Of a stretch of 8,699 bases of DNA, positions 1 through 6,527 are shown in pieces. How positions within the stretch are numbered: the stretch's first letter is position 1; each line of letters opens with the position of its first letter. This DNA comes from Deltaproteobacteria bacterium (GTDB lineage: Bacteria > Desulfobacterota > Desulfomonilia > UBA1062), in the NCBI GenBank assembly GCA_020053185.1, contig JAGVNP010000135.1, forward strand, positions 1 through 8,699. Direction: 5' to 3'. Position numbers and translations under genes: made by a program. The notes under the pieces are model-generated. The model was given only the letters and a program-made list of their open reading frames with translations, was not told the DNA's origin and ran no database searches.

Positions 1-251
1 CAAGGCTCATCAACAAACAATCTTCTATTCCAGATGCTATCAAGAAAATCTGTGAAAAACTTGGTCGCGACGGAAAAATCATTCTACGCAAAGACATCTT
101 GAAAGAAGCAGAACAACATGGAATAAACCCTTCGTCTGTTTTGCCAGCAGATTACTGTGATAATACTGAAACAGGAAACTGGTCAAAACATTCTTTTTTG
201 TATTCCATTGGTTCTGGTAAATATGTTCTGGCAAGGTTCAAGCCAAAATAG
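1..251 (+). CDS. C-terminal end of an unrecognised protein (5' partial)
   Basis: An open frame enters from the left edge (codons in phase with position 3) and runs 82 codons to a TAG at 249-251. The visible part has a charged helical stretch (PDAIKKICEKLGRDG, then ILRKDILKEAEQHGI), a conserved-looking LPADYCDNT segment, an aromatic patch (NWSKHSFLYSIGSGKYV) and a basic end. The composition is that of a folded soluble domain with no membrane segment. I do not recognise the gene. The LPxDYCxN segment followed by an F/Y-rich GxGKY motif resembles small C-terminal domains I recall on uncharacterised bacterial proteins, some of them nuclease-like, but this is recollection only. The next gene is 310 bases downstream in the same direction, so they are probably not in one operon. 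Confidence 0.6.
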   Translation, partial: RLINKQSSIPDAIKKICEKLGRDGKIILRKDILKEAEQHGINPSSVLPADYCDNTETGNWSKHSFLYSIGSGKYVLARFKPK

Positions 252-339
252 GCCTCAGTTCCAAAAACAATAAAACCATCTAACGAAAAGTTCGCATATA
301 CTGTTGTTCAATGAAATTTGTATAATTATTGCTCGTTCT

Positions 340-485
340 TCGATCCTCACTCCTCGCTCCTTTCTTTTCACTTTTTACTATTTACTTCTTTCTGCTTACT
401 GCCTACTTCTTACTCCCCAGGCATTACTTGTCACTTGTCACTATTTACTCTTTGCCTCTGTGCCTTTGGAACTTTGTGCCTCTTA
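340..485. repeat. Pyrimidine-rich spacer of degenerate short repeats
   Basis: This part of the 310-base spacer (252-561) is almost purely C/T on the + strand. It is built from successive blocks of short imperfect repeats: a CTCACTCCTCGCTCC block (about 345-360), ACTATTTACT/CTTACTGCCTACTTCTTAC-type units (375-415), an exact tandem 7-mer ACTTGTC x2 (426-439), and a TTTGCCTCTGTGCCT block (451-482) whose TGTGCCTCT recurs. Short frames across it give only low-complexity Leu/Ser/Tyr-rich translations, so I treat it as non-coding. Similar multi-block low-complexity spacers occur in other bacterial genomes. The function is unknown. The rest of the spacer (252-339) shows nothing clear. Confidence 0.6.
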
Positions 486-489
486 TCTA

Positions 490-518
490 TTGACATCAAC
501 TTGCCCCTCACATACTAA
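490..518 (+). promoter_or_regulatory. Candidate sigma-70-type promoter for the MFS gene
   Basis: A perfect -35 hexamer TTGACA lies at 490-495. Possible -10 boxes are CATACT at 511-516 (15-base spacer, 4 of 6 matches) and TACTAA at 513-518 (17-base spacer, 3 of 6). It sits just after the repeat block and 40-70 bases before the MFS start, where a promoter is expected. The -35 is convincing and the -10 is weak. Confidence 0.4.
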
Positions 519-561
519 GATTAAGTCTTCTTAAATTAAATAAAAATGTAATGGAGGTTTG

Positions 562-1833
562 ATGCAGCCAAGAGATAAACAGTTCTTCTATGGATACATG
601 ATAGTCTTTGGTTCGTGGCTTGCAATGTTTGTCTCGGCAGGCGCCCAGTTCAGCTTCAGCATTTTTCAACCATATCTATTAAAAGAGTTCGGCTGGTCAA
701 GAGGCATGCTCTCGTTTGGCTTTACTTTGAACCTGATTACTGTGCCAATTGTGGGAGTGCTTGGCGGCTATCTTGTGGACCGTATAGGGCCGCGTTCCAC
801 TGTGATCATAGGAGCAATAATCGGTAGTATCGGAATGGCGTTCTTGAGTACAATAAGCCAGATCTGGCATTTTATTTTACTCTTCGGAATCATCTTTCCC
901 GCAGGGTATAGCCTATCCTACATGATTGCAACTGTGCCTACAGTGAGAAGATGGTTTATGAGAAAGGCAGCGCTCATGGTAGCGATTGCAATGACAGGAT
1001 CTGGCCTTGGTATTGTGATCCTCACTCCGATAGCCCAGTACATAGTAGCAGCATCTTCATGGAAGATGGGTTACATCGCATTCAGTATAATTTTTGCTAT
1101 CGGAGGCATTATCGGGGGGCTGCTCTTGCGGAAAGACCCTGAATCATGTGGAACCTTTCCTGATGGAATCCCACCCACAGACGAAGAGATCAAATCACGT
1201 CCTGATTTCATAGCACGCAGCAAAGAATGGCCAATGAAAGAAGCCATCAAAACCAGTGCCTTCTGGCTCATGGTCATTGTGCAGGGTGGATATTTGATGG
1301 CTGTTCTTGGATTTCTCGGACATATGGTTACATGGGCACATCTGGATTTAGGCATCTCAATGAACAAGTCAGTCATGATCTTCAGTTTGGGTTTTGTGCT
1401 GTCTGCAGTACTGGGCCGTTTATTCTCAGGAATGGTATCTGACTGGTACATGGGCCGGTTCGGGTGGTCACGCAAACTGATACTTTATTTCAATGTGATC
1501 GGTGTAGCCCTGGGATGTTTCATGGCTGTCTGGGTCACCGGAATTCCAAGCCTTATTTTTGTTGCCATACTCCTTGGATTTACCTATGGCATAGGACTCT
1601 CGACATATCCTGTGTATCTCGGCGATCTGTTCGGCGTAGTAAACCTGCCCATGCTCTTTGGTATAATCGGCTTTTTCACCTCGATAGCTGCTGCTATAGG
1701 CCCTGCATTATATGGATTTACCTATGACATAACTGGAAGCTATAACGTGGCCTTTATGATAAACGGGAGCATCTGTCTTTTCTCTGTGATCGCGCTTTAT
1801 TTCATACGAACACCGGAAAAGATCTCTGAGTAA
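562..1833 (+). CDS. MFS transporter, oxalate/formate antiporter or monocarboxylate carrier type
   Basis: This encodes a 423-residue inner-membrane carrier with about twelve hydrophobic segments in two halves. A polar cytoplasmic loop at about 190-228 joins the halves, as in the major facilitator superfamily. MFS motif A is clear after the second helix (residues 69-78, G-x-x-x-D-R-x-G-x-R). A weaker counterpart follows helix 8 (GRLFSGMVSDWYMGR, from residue 285). The opening FFYGYMIVFGSW, the LLKEFGWSRG segment and the VRRWFMRKAALMVAIAMTGSGLG segment are typical of the oxalate/formate antiporter and eukaryotic monocarboxylate-transporter-like group. A small carboxylate is therefore the likely substrate, but it cannot be named from sequence. 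ATG at 562 is preferred over an in-frame TTG at 559 because GGAGG at 553-557 is only one base from the TTG. The gene has its own likely promoter and converges on phoH, so it is probably a single-gene unit. Confidence 0.9.
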   Translation: MQPRDKQFFYGYMIVFGSWLAMFVSAGAQFSFSIFQPYLLKEFGWSRGMLSFGFTLNLITVPIVGVLGGYLVDRIGPRSTVIIGAIIGSIGMAFLSTISQIWHFILLFGIIFPAGYSLSYMIATVPTVRRWFMRKAALMVAIAMTGSGLGIVILTPIAQYIVAASSWKMGYIAFSIIFAIGGIIGGLLLRKDPESCGTFPDGIPPTDEEIKSRPDFIARSKEWPMKEAIKTSAFWLMVIVQGGYLMAVLGFLGHMVTWAHLDLGISMNKSVMIFSLGFVLSAVLGRLFSGMVSDWYMGRFGWSRKLILYFNVIGVALGCFMAVWVTGIPSLIFVAILLGFTYGIGLSTYPVYLGDLFGVVNLPMLFGIIGFFTSIAAAIGPALYGFTYDITGSYNVAFMINGSICLFSVIALYFIRTPEKISE

Positions 1834-1841
1834 TAAGGCGT

Positions 1842-3170
1842 TTATAATCTCTCCTCAGCCAGGCCAGCAAGCCGAGAGCGCACAGAATCGCGGAATGTGG
1901 TCACACCCACCAAGCTATGTCCCATCATACGCTTTATTGCGTACGTCAGCCCGCTTGATTTGCGATCCAATCTTCTGCGCCGGTCAATCTGACCAAGGTC
2001 ACCGGTAAAAATGATCTTTGCCTTTTCGCCTGCACGAGTGATGATGGTTTTTACCTGGTGCGGGGTCAGATTCTGCGCCTCATCAACAATAAGAATATCT
2101 TTGTGGTAAGTCATGCCTCTGATATAATCGAGAGGTTCGAACACGATCTTGCCTTCATCCTTAAGCCGGTCAATGAGCTTTTTATTTTCAAAACCATCAA
2201 GATTTGAAAGAAAAGAAAATGCACGCAGGATCGGTCTCAGCCACGGCGTCATTTTTTCTATCTCATCGCCAGGCAGAAATCCCATCCTGTCCTCGTCTTC
2301 CAAATGTATCATTGGACGCGTTATGATGATCTGCTGGTACATTTTCCTCTGTTCAATTGCGGTTGCCAGCGCAAGAAGTGTTTTTCCAGTGCCTGCACCA
2401 CCCTGGAGAAAAACTAGTTCGACCCCGGGATCTAAGAGCTGGCCGAGCGCAATATACTGCTGCCAGTTCGGACCGTTTCCATTAAGCGAGTAAGGTTTTA
2501 GCCCAAGGGCATGGACATCACGGTTTACTATCCTGAACACATCTCCTTTTTTGATTGCAACAAAGGAATCCTTCCACTCCTTGCCAAAGGCATTGCTGAA
2601 ACAAATCACGCCTTCGTTTTCCTCGATATGGTTATGTGTTTTCGGATCATACTTGAAGGTGAAGTTATCAGATATCTCGTCAGGGCAGACATTTATCTCC
2701 TTTGGAGATTGATGCTTCAGCTCTTCTGTCTCATCGCGATAATAATCTTCCACCACCACGCCATCGCTTATAAGCTCATACGCAAGCAGACGCACCGGTC
2801 TGTCGCGCGACACCAATTTTACCTTCGCAAACACTTTATCTTTTTGATTCTCCTCCACGATCGTGTGCGCAACTGCAATGATCTGATGGTCCGGACTGTT
2901 CGGATCAAGCCATTCCTTCAGCGTTTTCAAATTAGGTCTTTTGCTGTAGATCTTTAGTGAAGGATCTCCCTCCAAATTCAGGTGCTCAATCCTTCTCAAA
3001 GCATCACGCGCATCAATTCCGATATCAGGCTTGTCTTTGAGCTTGTCCAGCTCAAGGATTACTGTCATTGGAATATAGAGGGTGTTACCACCTTCGCGCA
3101 GGACATCAATTGCTGATGGATCATGAATGAACACGTTTGTATCAGCAATTATCGCGTTCTTTTCGCTCAT
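1842..3170 (-). CDS. PIN-PhoH family ATPase (PhoH2/YlaK type)
   Basis: This 442-residue cytoplasmic protein fuses an N-terminal PIN nuclease domain (about 5-135) to a C-terminal PhoH P-loop ATPase (about 230-435), the usual PhoH2 layout and length. The PIN acidic residues look intact: D10 in the ADTNVFIHD segment, E40, D94 in SPDHQIIAVA, and D123 in SRDRPVRL. The PhoH part has Walker A GGAGTGKT (257-264), the IIITRP strand (281-286), Walker B ILIVDEAQNL (359-368) and FTGDLGQID (388-396), which precedes a basic RRRRLDRK patch. PhoH2 proteins are described as ATP-dependent RNA-unwinding and RNA-cleaving enzymes; that role here is by family. The ATG at 3170 is preceded by a GGGGAG ribosome-binding site that falls partly inside a hairpin. 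Its stop codon lies 8 bases from that of the convergent MFS gene, leaving no room for a separate terminator. Confidence 0.92.
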   Translation of the reverse strand: MSEKNAIIADTNVFIHDPSAIDVLREGGNTLYIPMTVILELDKLKDKPDIGIDARDALRRIEHLNLEGDPSLKIYSKRPNLKTLKEWLDPNSPDHQIIAVAHTIVEENQKDKVFAKVKLVSRDRPVRLLAYELISDGVVVEDYYRDETEELKHQSPKEINVCPDEISDNFTFKYDPKTHNHIEENEGVICFSNAFGKEWKDSFVAIKKGDVFRIVNRDVHALGLKPYSLNGNGPNWQQYIALGQLLDPGVELVFLQGGAGTGKTLLALATAIEQRKMYQQIIITRPMIHLEDEDRMGFLPGDEIEKMTPWLRPILRAFSFLSNLDGFENKKLIDRLKDEGKIVFEPLDYIRGMTYHKDILIVDEAQNLTPHQVKTIITRAGEKAKIIFTGDLGQIDRRRRLDRKSSGLTYAIKRMMGHSLVGVTTFRDSVRSRLAGLAEERL

Positions 3171-3173
3171 CCA

Positions 3174-3195
3174 CTCCCCTTTCTGAAAAGGGGGG
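3174..3195 (-). promoter_or_regulatory. Hairpin overlapping the phoH ribosome-binding site
   Basis: On the minus strand, CCCCTTT (3193-3187) and AAAGGGG (3182-3176) form a perfect 7-bp stem with a TCAG loop. The GGGG of the right arm is the left part of the GGGGAG Shine-Dalgarno sequence, which ends 3 bases before the phoH ATG. A folded leader would therefore hide much of the ribosome-binding site. The pairing is seen directly; any regulatory role is inference. Confidence 0.45.
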
Positions 3196-3225
3196 TAATC
3201 GCATCAATATCCATATTTAGTATGT

Positions 3226-3231
3226 ATTATA
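3226..3231 (-). promoter_or_regulatory. Candidate -10 box for phoH
   Basis: A perfect TATAAT on the minus strand lies 55 bases upstream of the phoH ATG. No good -35 hexamer sits 16-18 bases further upstream; the best there is CTAGCA or TAGCAT. Transcription would start near 3219 and include the ribosome-binding-site hairpin. The call rests on the -10 alone. Confidence 0.3.
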
Positions 3232-3255
3232 CACAAAGGGGCTATATATGCTAGT

Positions 3256-3283
3256 AAAAAATTAGGGGTATGTGATAAACCCC
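3256..3283 (-). terminator. Possible weak intrinsic terminator after the SHOCT-protein gene
   Basis: On the minus strand, GGGGT (3283-3279) can pair with ACCCC (3269-3265) across a 9-base loop. After TAA on that strand comes a run of six T (3261-3256). It lies about 45 bases beyond the stop codon of the leftward Met-rich gene and ahead of the phoH -10 box, which fits the end of one unit and the start of another. The stem is only five pairs, so the call is tentative. Confidence 0.4.
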
Positions 3284-3325
3284 AGGTAGCATTCAAAAGA
3301 AAATTCGGTATCGATTACACTATGA

Positions 3326-3946
3326 CTATAAATCTCTCTTTTTTTCCTCAAATTCCTCTTTCGAAATCTCACCTCTGGCATAGCGTTTTTTCAAGATATC
3401 AAGAGCTGTTTCTCCTGTTTCCTTTGTCGTTGCGACACTTTTCGACACAAGATAGATCACCAGAATAACTAATACTAAGGTAATTATCCACATAAACATA
3501 CCTCCGAAGTAACCCGTCCCATAGCCACGATGCATCATGCCCCATGGCATTCCCCGGAATCTTGGCCCTAGCTCATTTTCAAAATATCCCATCATGCCGG
3601 GCATCATCCTACCCATTACACCCCCAGAATAACATCCAAGATACCTGGCACCCATCATCCGATGCATAGCACCAAGGGTTGCTGACCCTTCTCCTCCCAT
3701 CATCCTGTCCATGATCTCATGTTCATTCGGATCAGGATGCATAACTCCCATTACTGCCTCGCCAAGTTCTTCAAACTGCGAGTTAGTTACTTTGCTGCAG
3801 TTGATCTGATCAGCATTTTTCACTCCCTGCTCTTGCATAACTGCCTGGACTATCTCATTTATTGTCTTTACATCTTTAGAATCAGCAAAGGCATACGTTG
3901 CAAAGATAAGGGTTACAAAAATAGCAAAAAGGATGTTTTTTTTCAT
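3326..3946 (-). CDS. Exported Met-rich single-span membrane protein with SHOCT tail, probable metal binding
   Basis: This 206-residue protein has four parts. Residues 1-21 are a Sec signal peptide (lysines at 2-3, hydrophobic core, AFA before DSK as the likely cleavage site). Residues 22-148 are a periplasmic region with two cysteines (C50, C105) and a Met/His/Gly-rich core containing MHPDPNEHE, DRMMGG, MHRMMG, GRMMPGMMG and WGMMHRG. Residues 150-168 are one transmembrane helix. Residues 178-204 form a charged SHOCT-type helix pair (LKKRYARGEISKEEFEEKK). About 20 of 206 residues are methionine, and paired methionines are a common soft-metal (Cu+/Ag+) ligand arrangement. The start at 3946 is chosen because GGAAGGAGG lies just upstream and a signal peptide follows at once; a longer in-frame start at 3991 would put 15 polar residues before the signal. 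It is transcribed divergently from a copper-type ATPase, which supports a copper or silver role. I see no convincing promoter of its own. It belongs to no characterised family I can name. Confidence 0.85.
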   Translation of the reverse strand: MKKNILFAIFVTLIFATYAFADSKDVKTINEIVQAVMQEQGVKNADQINCSKVTNSQFEELGEAVMGVMHPDPNEHEIMDRMMGGEGSATLGAMHRMMGARYLGCYSGGVMGRMMPGMMGYFENELGPRFRGMPWGMMHRGYGTGYFGGMFMWIITLVLVILVIYLVSKSVATTKETGETALDILKKRYARGEISKEEFEEKKRDL

Positions 3947-4012
3947 ACAAGCCTCCTTCCTGGTAATAGTACTAGAGTAGGCCGAAAACACAGAGAGTCA
4001 AGACCCCCACTT

Positions 4013-4028
4013 GCATATTTTAATATGC
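4013..4028. promoter_or_regulatory. Perfect dyad in the divergent copper-gene spacer (candidate operator 1)
   Basis: GCATATT and AATATGC form 7-base perfect inverted arms around a TT centre. The site lies 67 bases upstream of the ATPase start and about 66 bases upstream of the Met-rich gene. It is AT-rich and symmetric, like operators of winged-helix repressors of the ArsR/SmtB class. It does not resemble the G-tract sites of CsoR. The regulator is not encoded in the window. Confidence 0.5.
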
Positions 4029-4029
4029 G

Positions 4030-4048
4030 GGCTATCTTTAAAATAGCC
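4030..4048. promoter_or_regulatory. Second dyad overlapping the ATPase promoter -35 region (candidate operator 2)
   Basis: GGCTAT (4030-4035) and ATAGCC (4043-4048) are perfect 6-base inverted arms. Symmetry resumes inside at 4037-4041 (TT-T-AA) with one mismatched pair at 4036/4042. Its centre is 18.5 bases from that of the first dyad. It covers the position where the -35 element of the ATPase promoter must lie, so a bound protein would be expected to block RNA polymerase. Confidence 0.45.
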
Positions 4049-4067
4049 ACATGGTCAACTATATAAT
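4037..4067 (+). promoter_or_regulatory. Candidate promoter for the copper ATPase
   Basis: A perfect -10 hexamer TATAAT lies at 4062-4067, 28 bases before the ATG. The best -35 candidates are weak: TTTAAA at 4037-4042 (19-base spacer) or TTAAAA at 4038-4043 (18-base spacer), both inside the second dyad. A strong -10 with a poor -35 overlapping a dyad fits a regulated promoter. Confidence 0.5.
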
Positions 4068-4095
4068 GTTTACTGCACTTTAAAAGGAGATACAG

Positions 4096-6507
4096 ATGGA
4101 TAACACAGAATATAAAGATCCTGTTTGCGGCATGAGCACGCATAACAAGGATGAGTATCTTCCATATGATTACAAAGGAAAGACTTATTATTTTTGCAGC
4201 ACTCACTGCAGAGAAAAATTCAAGGCTGATCCGGAAAAATATCTTCAAACAAAAGTTTCCAGCCAAACGCATACAACAGCAAAAGATTCTCAAAGTCTAT
4301 ATACCTGTCCAATGCATCCTGAGATTCAACAGAACAAGCCAGGTTCTTGTCCAAAATGCGGAATGGCATTAGAGCCCTATGCGCCAGGGCTATCCGGTCT
4401 AAAAACAAAATGGACATGTCCCATGCATCCAGAGATCATACATGATGAACCGGGAACATGCCCTATCTGTGGCATGGCGTTAGAGCCAACAACCCCAACC
4501 GAAGAAGAAAATCCTGAATACGAGGATATGAAAAAACGTTTTATTGTCGGCGTTATTCTTACCATCCCTATTCTCATCATTGCCATGCGTGATCTTATTC
4601 CCGGCCATGTGATGGAAAACTTTGCCTCGGCAAAAATGTATGAATGGATAGAATTAGCACTCGCAACACCTGTAGTGCTATGGGCTGGATGGCCATTCTT
4701 TGTACGCGCCGTACAGTCAGTCATAAATAAAAGTTTGAACATGTTCACGCTAATCGGCCTTGGTGTCGCAGTTGCCTATGTCTATAGTGTAATTGCTGTT
4801 CTGTTCCCTGAACTGTTTCCCTTCTCCCTCCGAACCCAAGCTGGCACTGTTGGAGTATATTTCGAGGCATCAGCAGCGATTGTCACTCTTGTGCTCTTTG
4901 GTCAGGTGATCGAACTCAGGGCAAGGAGCCGCACTGGTGCTGCTATCAAGGCACTGCTTGGCTTAGCCCCAAAGACTGCACGACGAATAAAAGATGATGG
5001 GTCAGAACAAGATATTTCCCTTGATGATGTACAACCCGGAGATCGGCTTAGGATACGGCCTGGAGAAAAAATACCTGTTGATGGAATTGTGCTCGATGGA
5101 TCAAGCAGCGTTGATGAATCCATGATCACAGGTGAGCCAATCCCTGTTTCCAAACAACCCGGCGACCGCATTGTGGGTGCAACCATAAACGGCTCTGGCA
5201 TGCTTATTATGAAGGCAGAGCGTGTCGGCGCTGAAACTTTACTTTCCCAGATCATCCAGATGGTCGTCGAGGCTCAGCGAAGCAGAGCTCCTATCCAGAA
5301 CCTTGCTGATCTGGTTTCCAGCTATTTTGTTCCCGCAGTCATAGCTATCTCTCTCATTTCCTTTATCATCTGGATGTTGATCGGGCCAGAGCCAAGAATC
5401 GCTTACGGCCTTGTTGCAGCTGTATCAGTACTCATAATTGCATGCCCTTGCGCTTTAGGACTTGCCACGCCTATGTCAATCATGGTTGCTACAGGCAAAG
5501 GCGCAACCGCTGGTGTGCTTTTCAAGGACGCAGAATTCATAGAGACACTTCAAAAGGTGGATACCCTGGTGGTAGATAAGACCGGCACACTTACCGAAGG
5601 CAAGCCGAGGCTCACGACAGTACATACTGTCGTCGGGCAAGATGAGAAACAACTCCTGTTTTTTGCAGCAAGTATTGAAAAAGGAAGCGAACATCCCTTA
5701 GCTGCGGCGATCATAAACGAGGCCACTGAAAGAGATATTGTTTTGGGCGATGTGAAAAAATTTAATTCATACAGCGGCAAAGGTATTACGGGTGAAATTA
5801 ATGGTCATCCTGTGATTCTTGGGAACCAGGCATTGCTTAAAGATTTCGGGATTGATGCAGGTGATCTGACAAAAGAGGCGGAACCTTTAAACACTGACAC
5901 TGTCATGTTTGTTGCTATAGATGGCAAGATTGCCGGGTTACTTGGTGTATCTGATCCTATCAAGGCGACCACACCAGAGGCAATAAAACTCCTCCATGAA
6001 CAAGGTGTTCGTATTGTAATGCTCACTGGGGATAACAAAGCAACGGCAGGCGCTGTTGCAAAAAAACTCGGCATTGATGAGGTATTCGCAGAAGTCTTGC
6101 CAGATCAAAAAGTCGAGGTAATAAAGCACCTACAGGATTCAGGCCGGATCGTTGCTATGGCTGGCGATGGAATCAATGATGCCCCTAGCCTGGCAAAAGC
6201 TCATGTGGGAATTGCAATGGGCACAGGCACTGATGTAGCCATGGAGAGCGCCGGAATCACCCTGGTAAAAGGCGATCTTCGCGGCATTGTACGTGCACGG
6301 ATATTAAGCAAAGCGACCATGCGCAATATAAAACAAAATCTATTCTTTGCATTTATCTATAACTCACTAGGCATCCCTATTGCAGCAGGAGTTCTGTATC
6401 CGGTCTTTGGTGTGCTTTTAAGCCCAATGATCGCTGCAGCTGCAATGAGCTTCAGCTCAGTCTCAGTAATCACCAATTCATTACGGTTGAGAAAAGTGCA
6501 GTTATAA
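4096..6507 (+). CDS. Cu+/Ag+-exporting P1B-type ATPase with YHS and two heavy-metal-binding domains
   Basis: This 803-residue inner-membrane pump would use ATP to export a monovalent soft metal. The N-terminus has no classic GMxCxxC (HMA) domain. It has a YHS domain (about 5-50: DPVCGM, YYFCSTHC) and two heavy-metal-binding repeats (69-94 and 106-131: TCPMHPEI then C-P-x-CGMALEP). The ATPase core follows: TGE actuator loop (345-347), CPC transmembrane metal site (450-452), phosphorylated D494 in DKTGT, the nucleotide-domain HP (533-534), TGDN (644-647) and GDGINDAP (690-697). CPC together with YN (755-756) and MSFSS (784-788) in the last two helices marks the Cu+/Ag+ class rather than Zn/Cd (P1B-2) or the CPH class. 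The ATG at 4096 has an AAGGAGA ribosome-binding site with 5-base spacing. The gene is divergent from the Met-rich SHOCT gene. CopA-like is the best description; a silver role (SilP-like) cannot be excluded. Confidence 0.95.
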   Translation: MDNTEYKDPVCGMSTHNKDEYLPYDYKGKTYYFCSTHCREKFKADPEKYLQTKVSSQTHTTAKDSQSLYTCPMHPEIQQNKPGSCPKCGMALEPYAPGLSGLKTKWTCPMHPEIIHDEPGTCPICGMALEPTTPTEEENPEYEDMKKRFIVGVILTIPILIIAMRDLIPGHVMENFASAKMYEWIELALATPVVLWAGWPFFVRAVQSVINKSLNMFTLIGLGVAVAYVYSVIAVLFPELFPFSLRTQAGTVGVYFEASAAIVTLVLFGQVIELRARSRTGAAIKALLGLAPKTARRIKDDGSEQDISLDDVQPGDRLRIRPGEKIPVDGIVLDGSSSVDESMITGEPIPVSKQPGDRIVGATINGSGMLIMKAERVGAETLLSQIIQMVVEAQRSRAPIQNLADLVSSYFVPAVIAISLISFIIWMLIGPEPRIAYGLVAAVSVLIIACPCALGLATPMSIMVATGKGATAGVLFKDAEFIETLQKVDTLVVDKTGTLTEGKPRLTTVHTVVGQDEKQLLFFAASIEKGSEHPLAAAIINEATERDIVLGDVKKFNSYSGKGITGEINGHPVILGNQALLKDFGIDAGDLTKEAEPLNTDTVMFVAIDGKIAGLLGVSDPIKATTPEAIKLLHEQGVRIVMLTGDNKATAGAVAKKLGIDEVFAEVLPDQKVEVIKHLQDSGRIVAMAGDGINDAPSLAKAHVGIAMGTGTDVAMESAGITLVKGDLRGIVRARILSKATMRNIKQNLFFAFIYNSLGIPIAAGVLYPVFGVLLSPMIAAAAMSFSSVSVITNSLRLRKVQL

Positions 6508-6527
6508 GGGAGTTTTATTTTTTTAGA

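Noticed and set aside
304..534. Open frames of 66-76 codons across the spacer before the MFS gene
   Set aside because: They translate the pyrimidine-rich repeats into low-complexity Leu/Ser/Tyr strings, have no ribosome-binding site and show no domain.
559..561. TTG start for the MFS gene
   Set aside because: It is only one base from GGAGG; the next codon, ATG at 562, has better spacing.
1834..1841. Terminator between the convergent MFS and phoH genes
   Set aside because: The gap is only 8 bases and I see no hairpin with a T-run in the adjoining coding ends.
2511..2957. 148-codon rightward frame opposite phoH
   Set aside because: It lies wholly antisense to a PIN-PhoH gene with intact motifs on the other strand. 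It has no ribosome-binding site and no recognisable product.
3967..3974. TAGTACTA 8-base palindrome as a third operator
   Set aside because: It is too short, does not extend, and is unlike the two dyads nearby; expected by chance.
3947..3991. 15-residue N-terminal extension of the Met-rich protein
   Set aside because: It would bury the signal peptide behind polar residues and ignore the GGAAGGAGG site placed for the ATG at 3946.
3943..4293. 116-codon leftward frame across the divergent spacer
   Set aside because: It covers the dyads and promoter and runs antisense to the ATPase N-terminus; the translation looks random.
6508..6527. T-rich stretch (seven T at 6518-6524) between the ATPase and permease stops as a terminator
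   Set aside because: No stable stem precedes the T-run on the plus strand, and the matching A-run on the other strand gives no terminator either.
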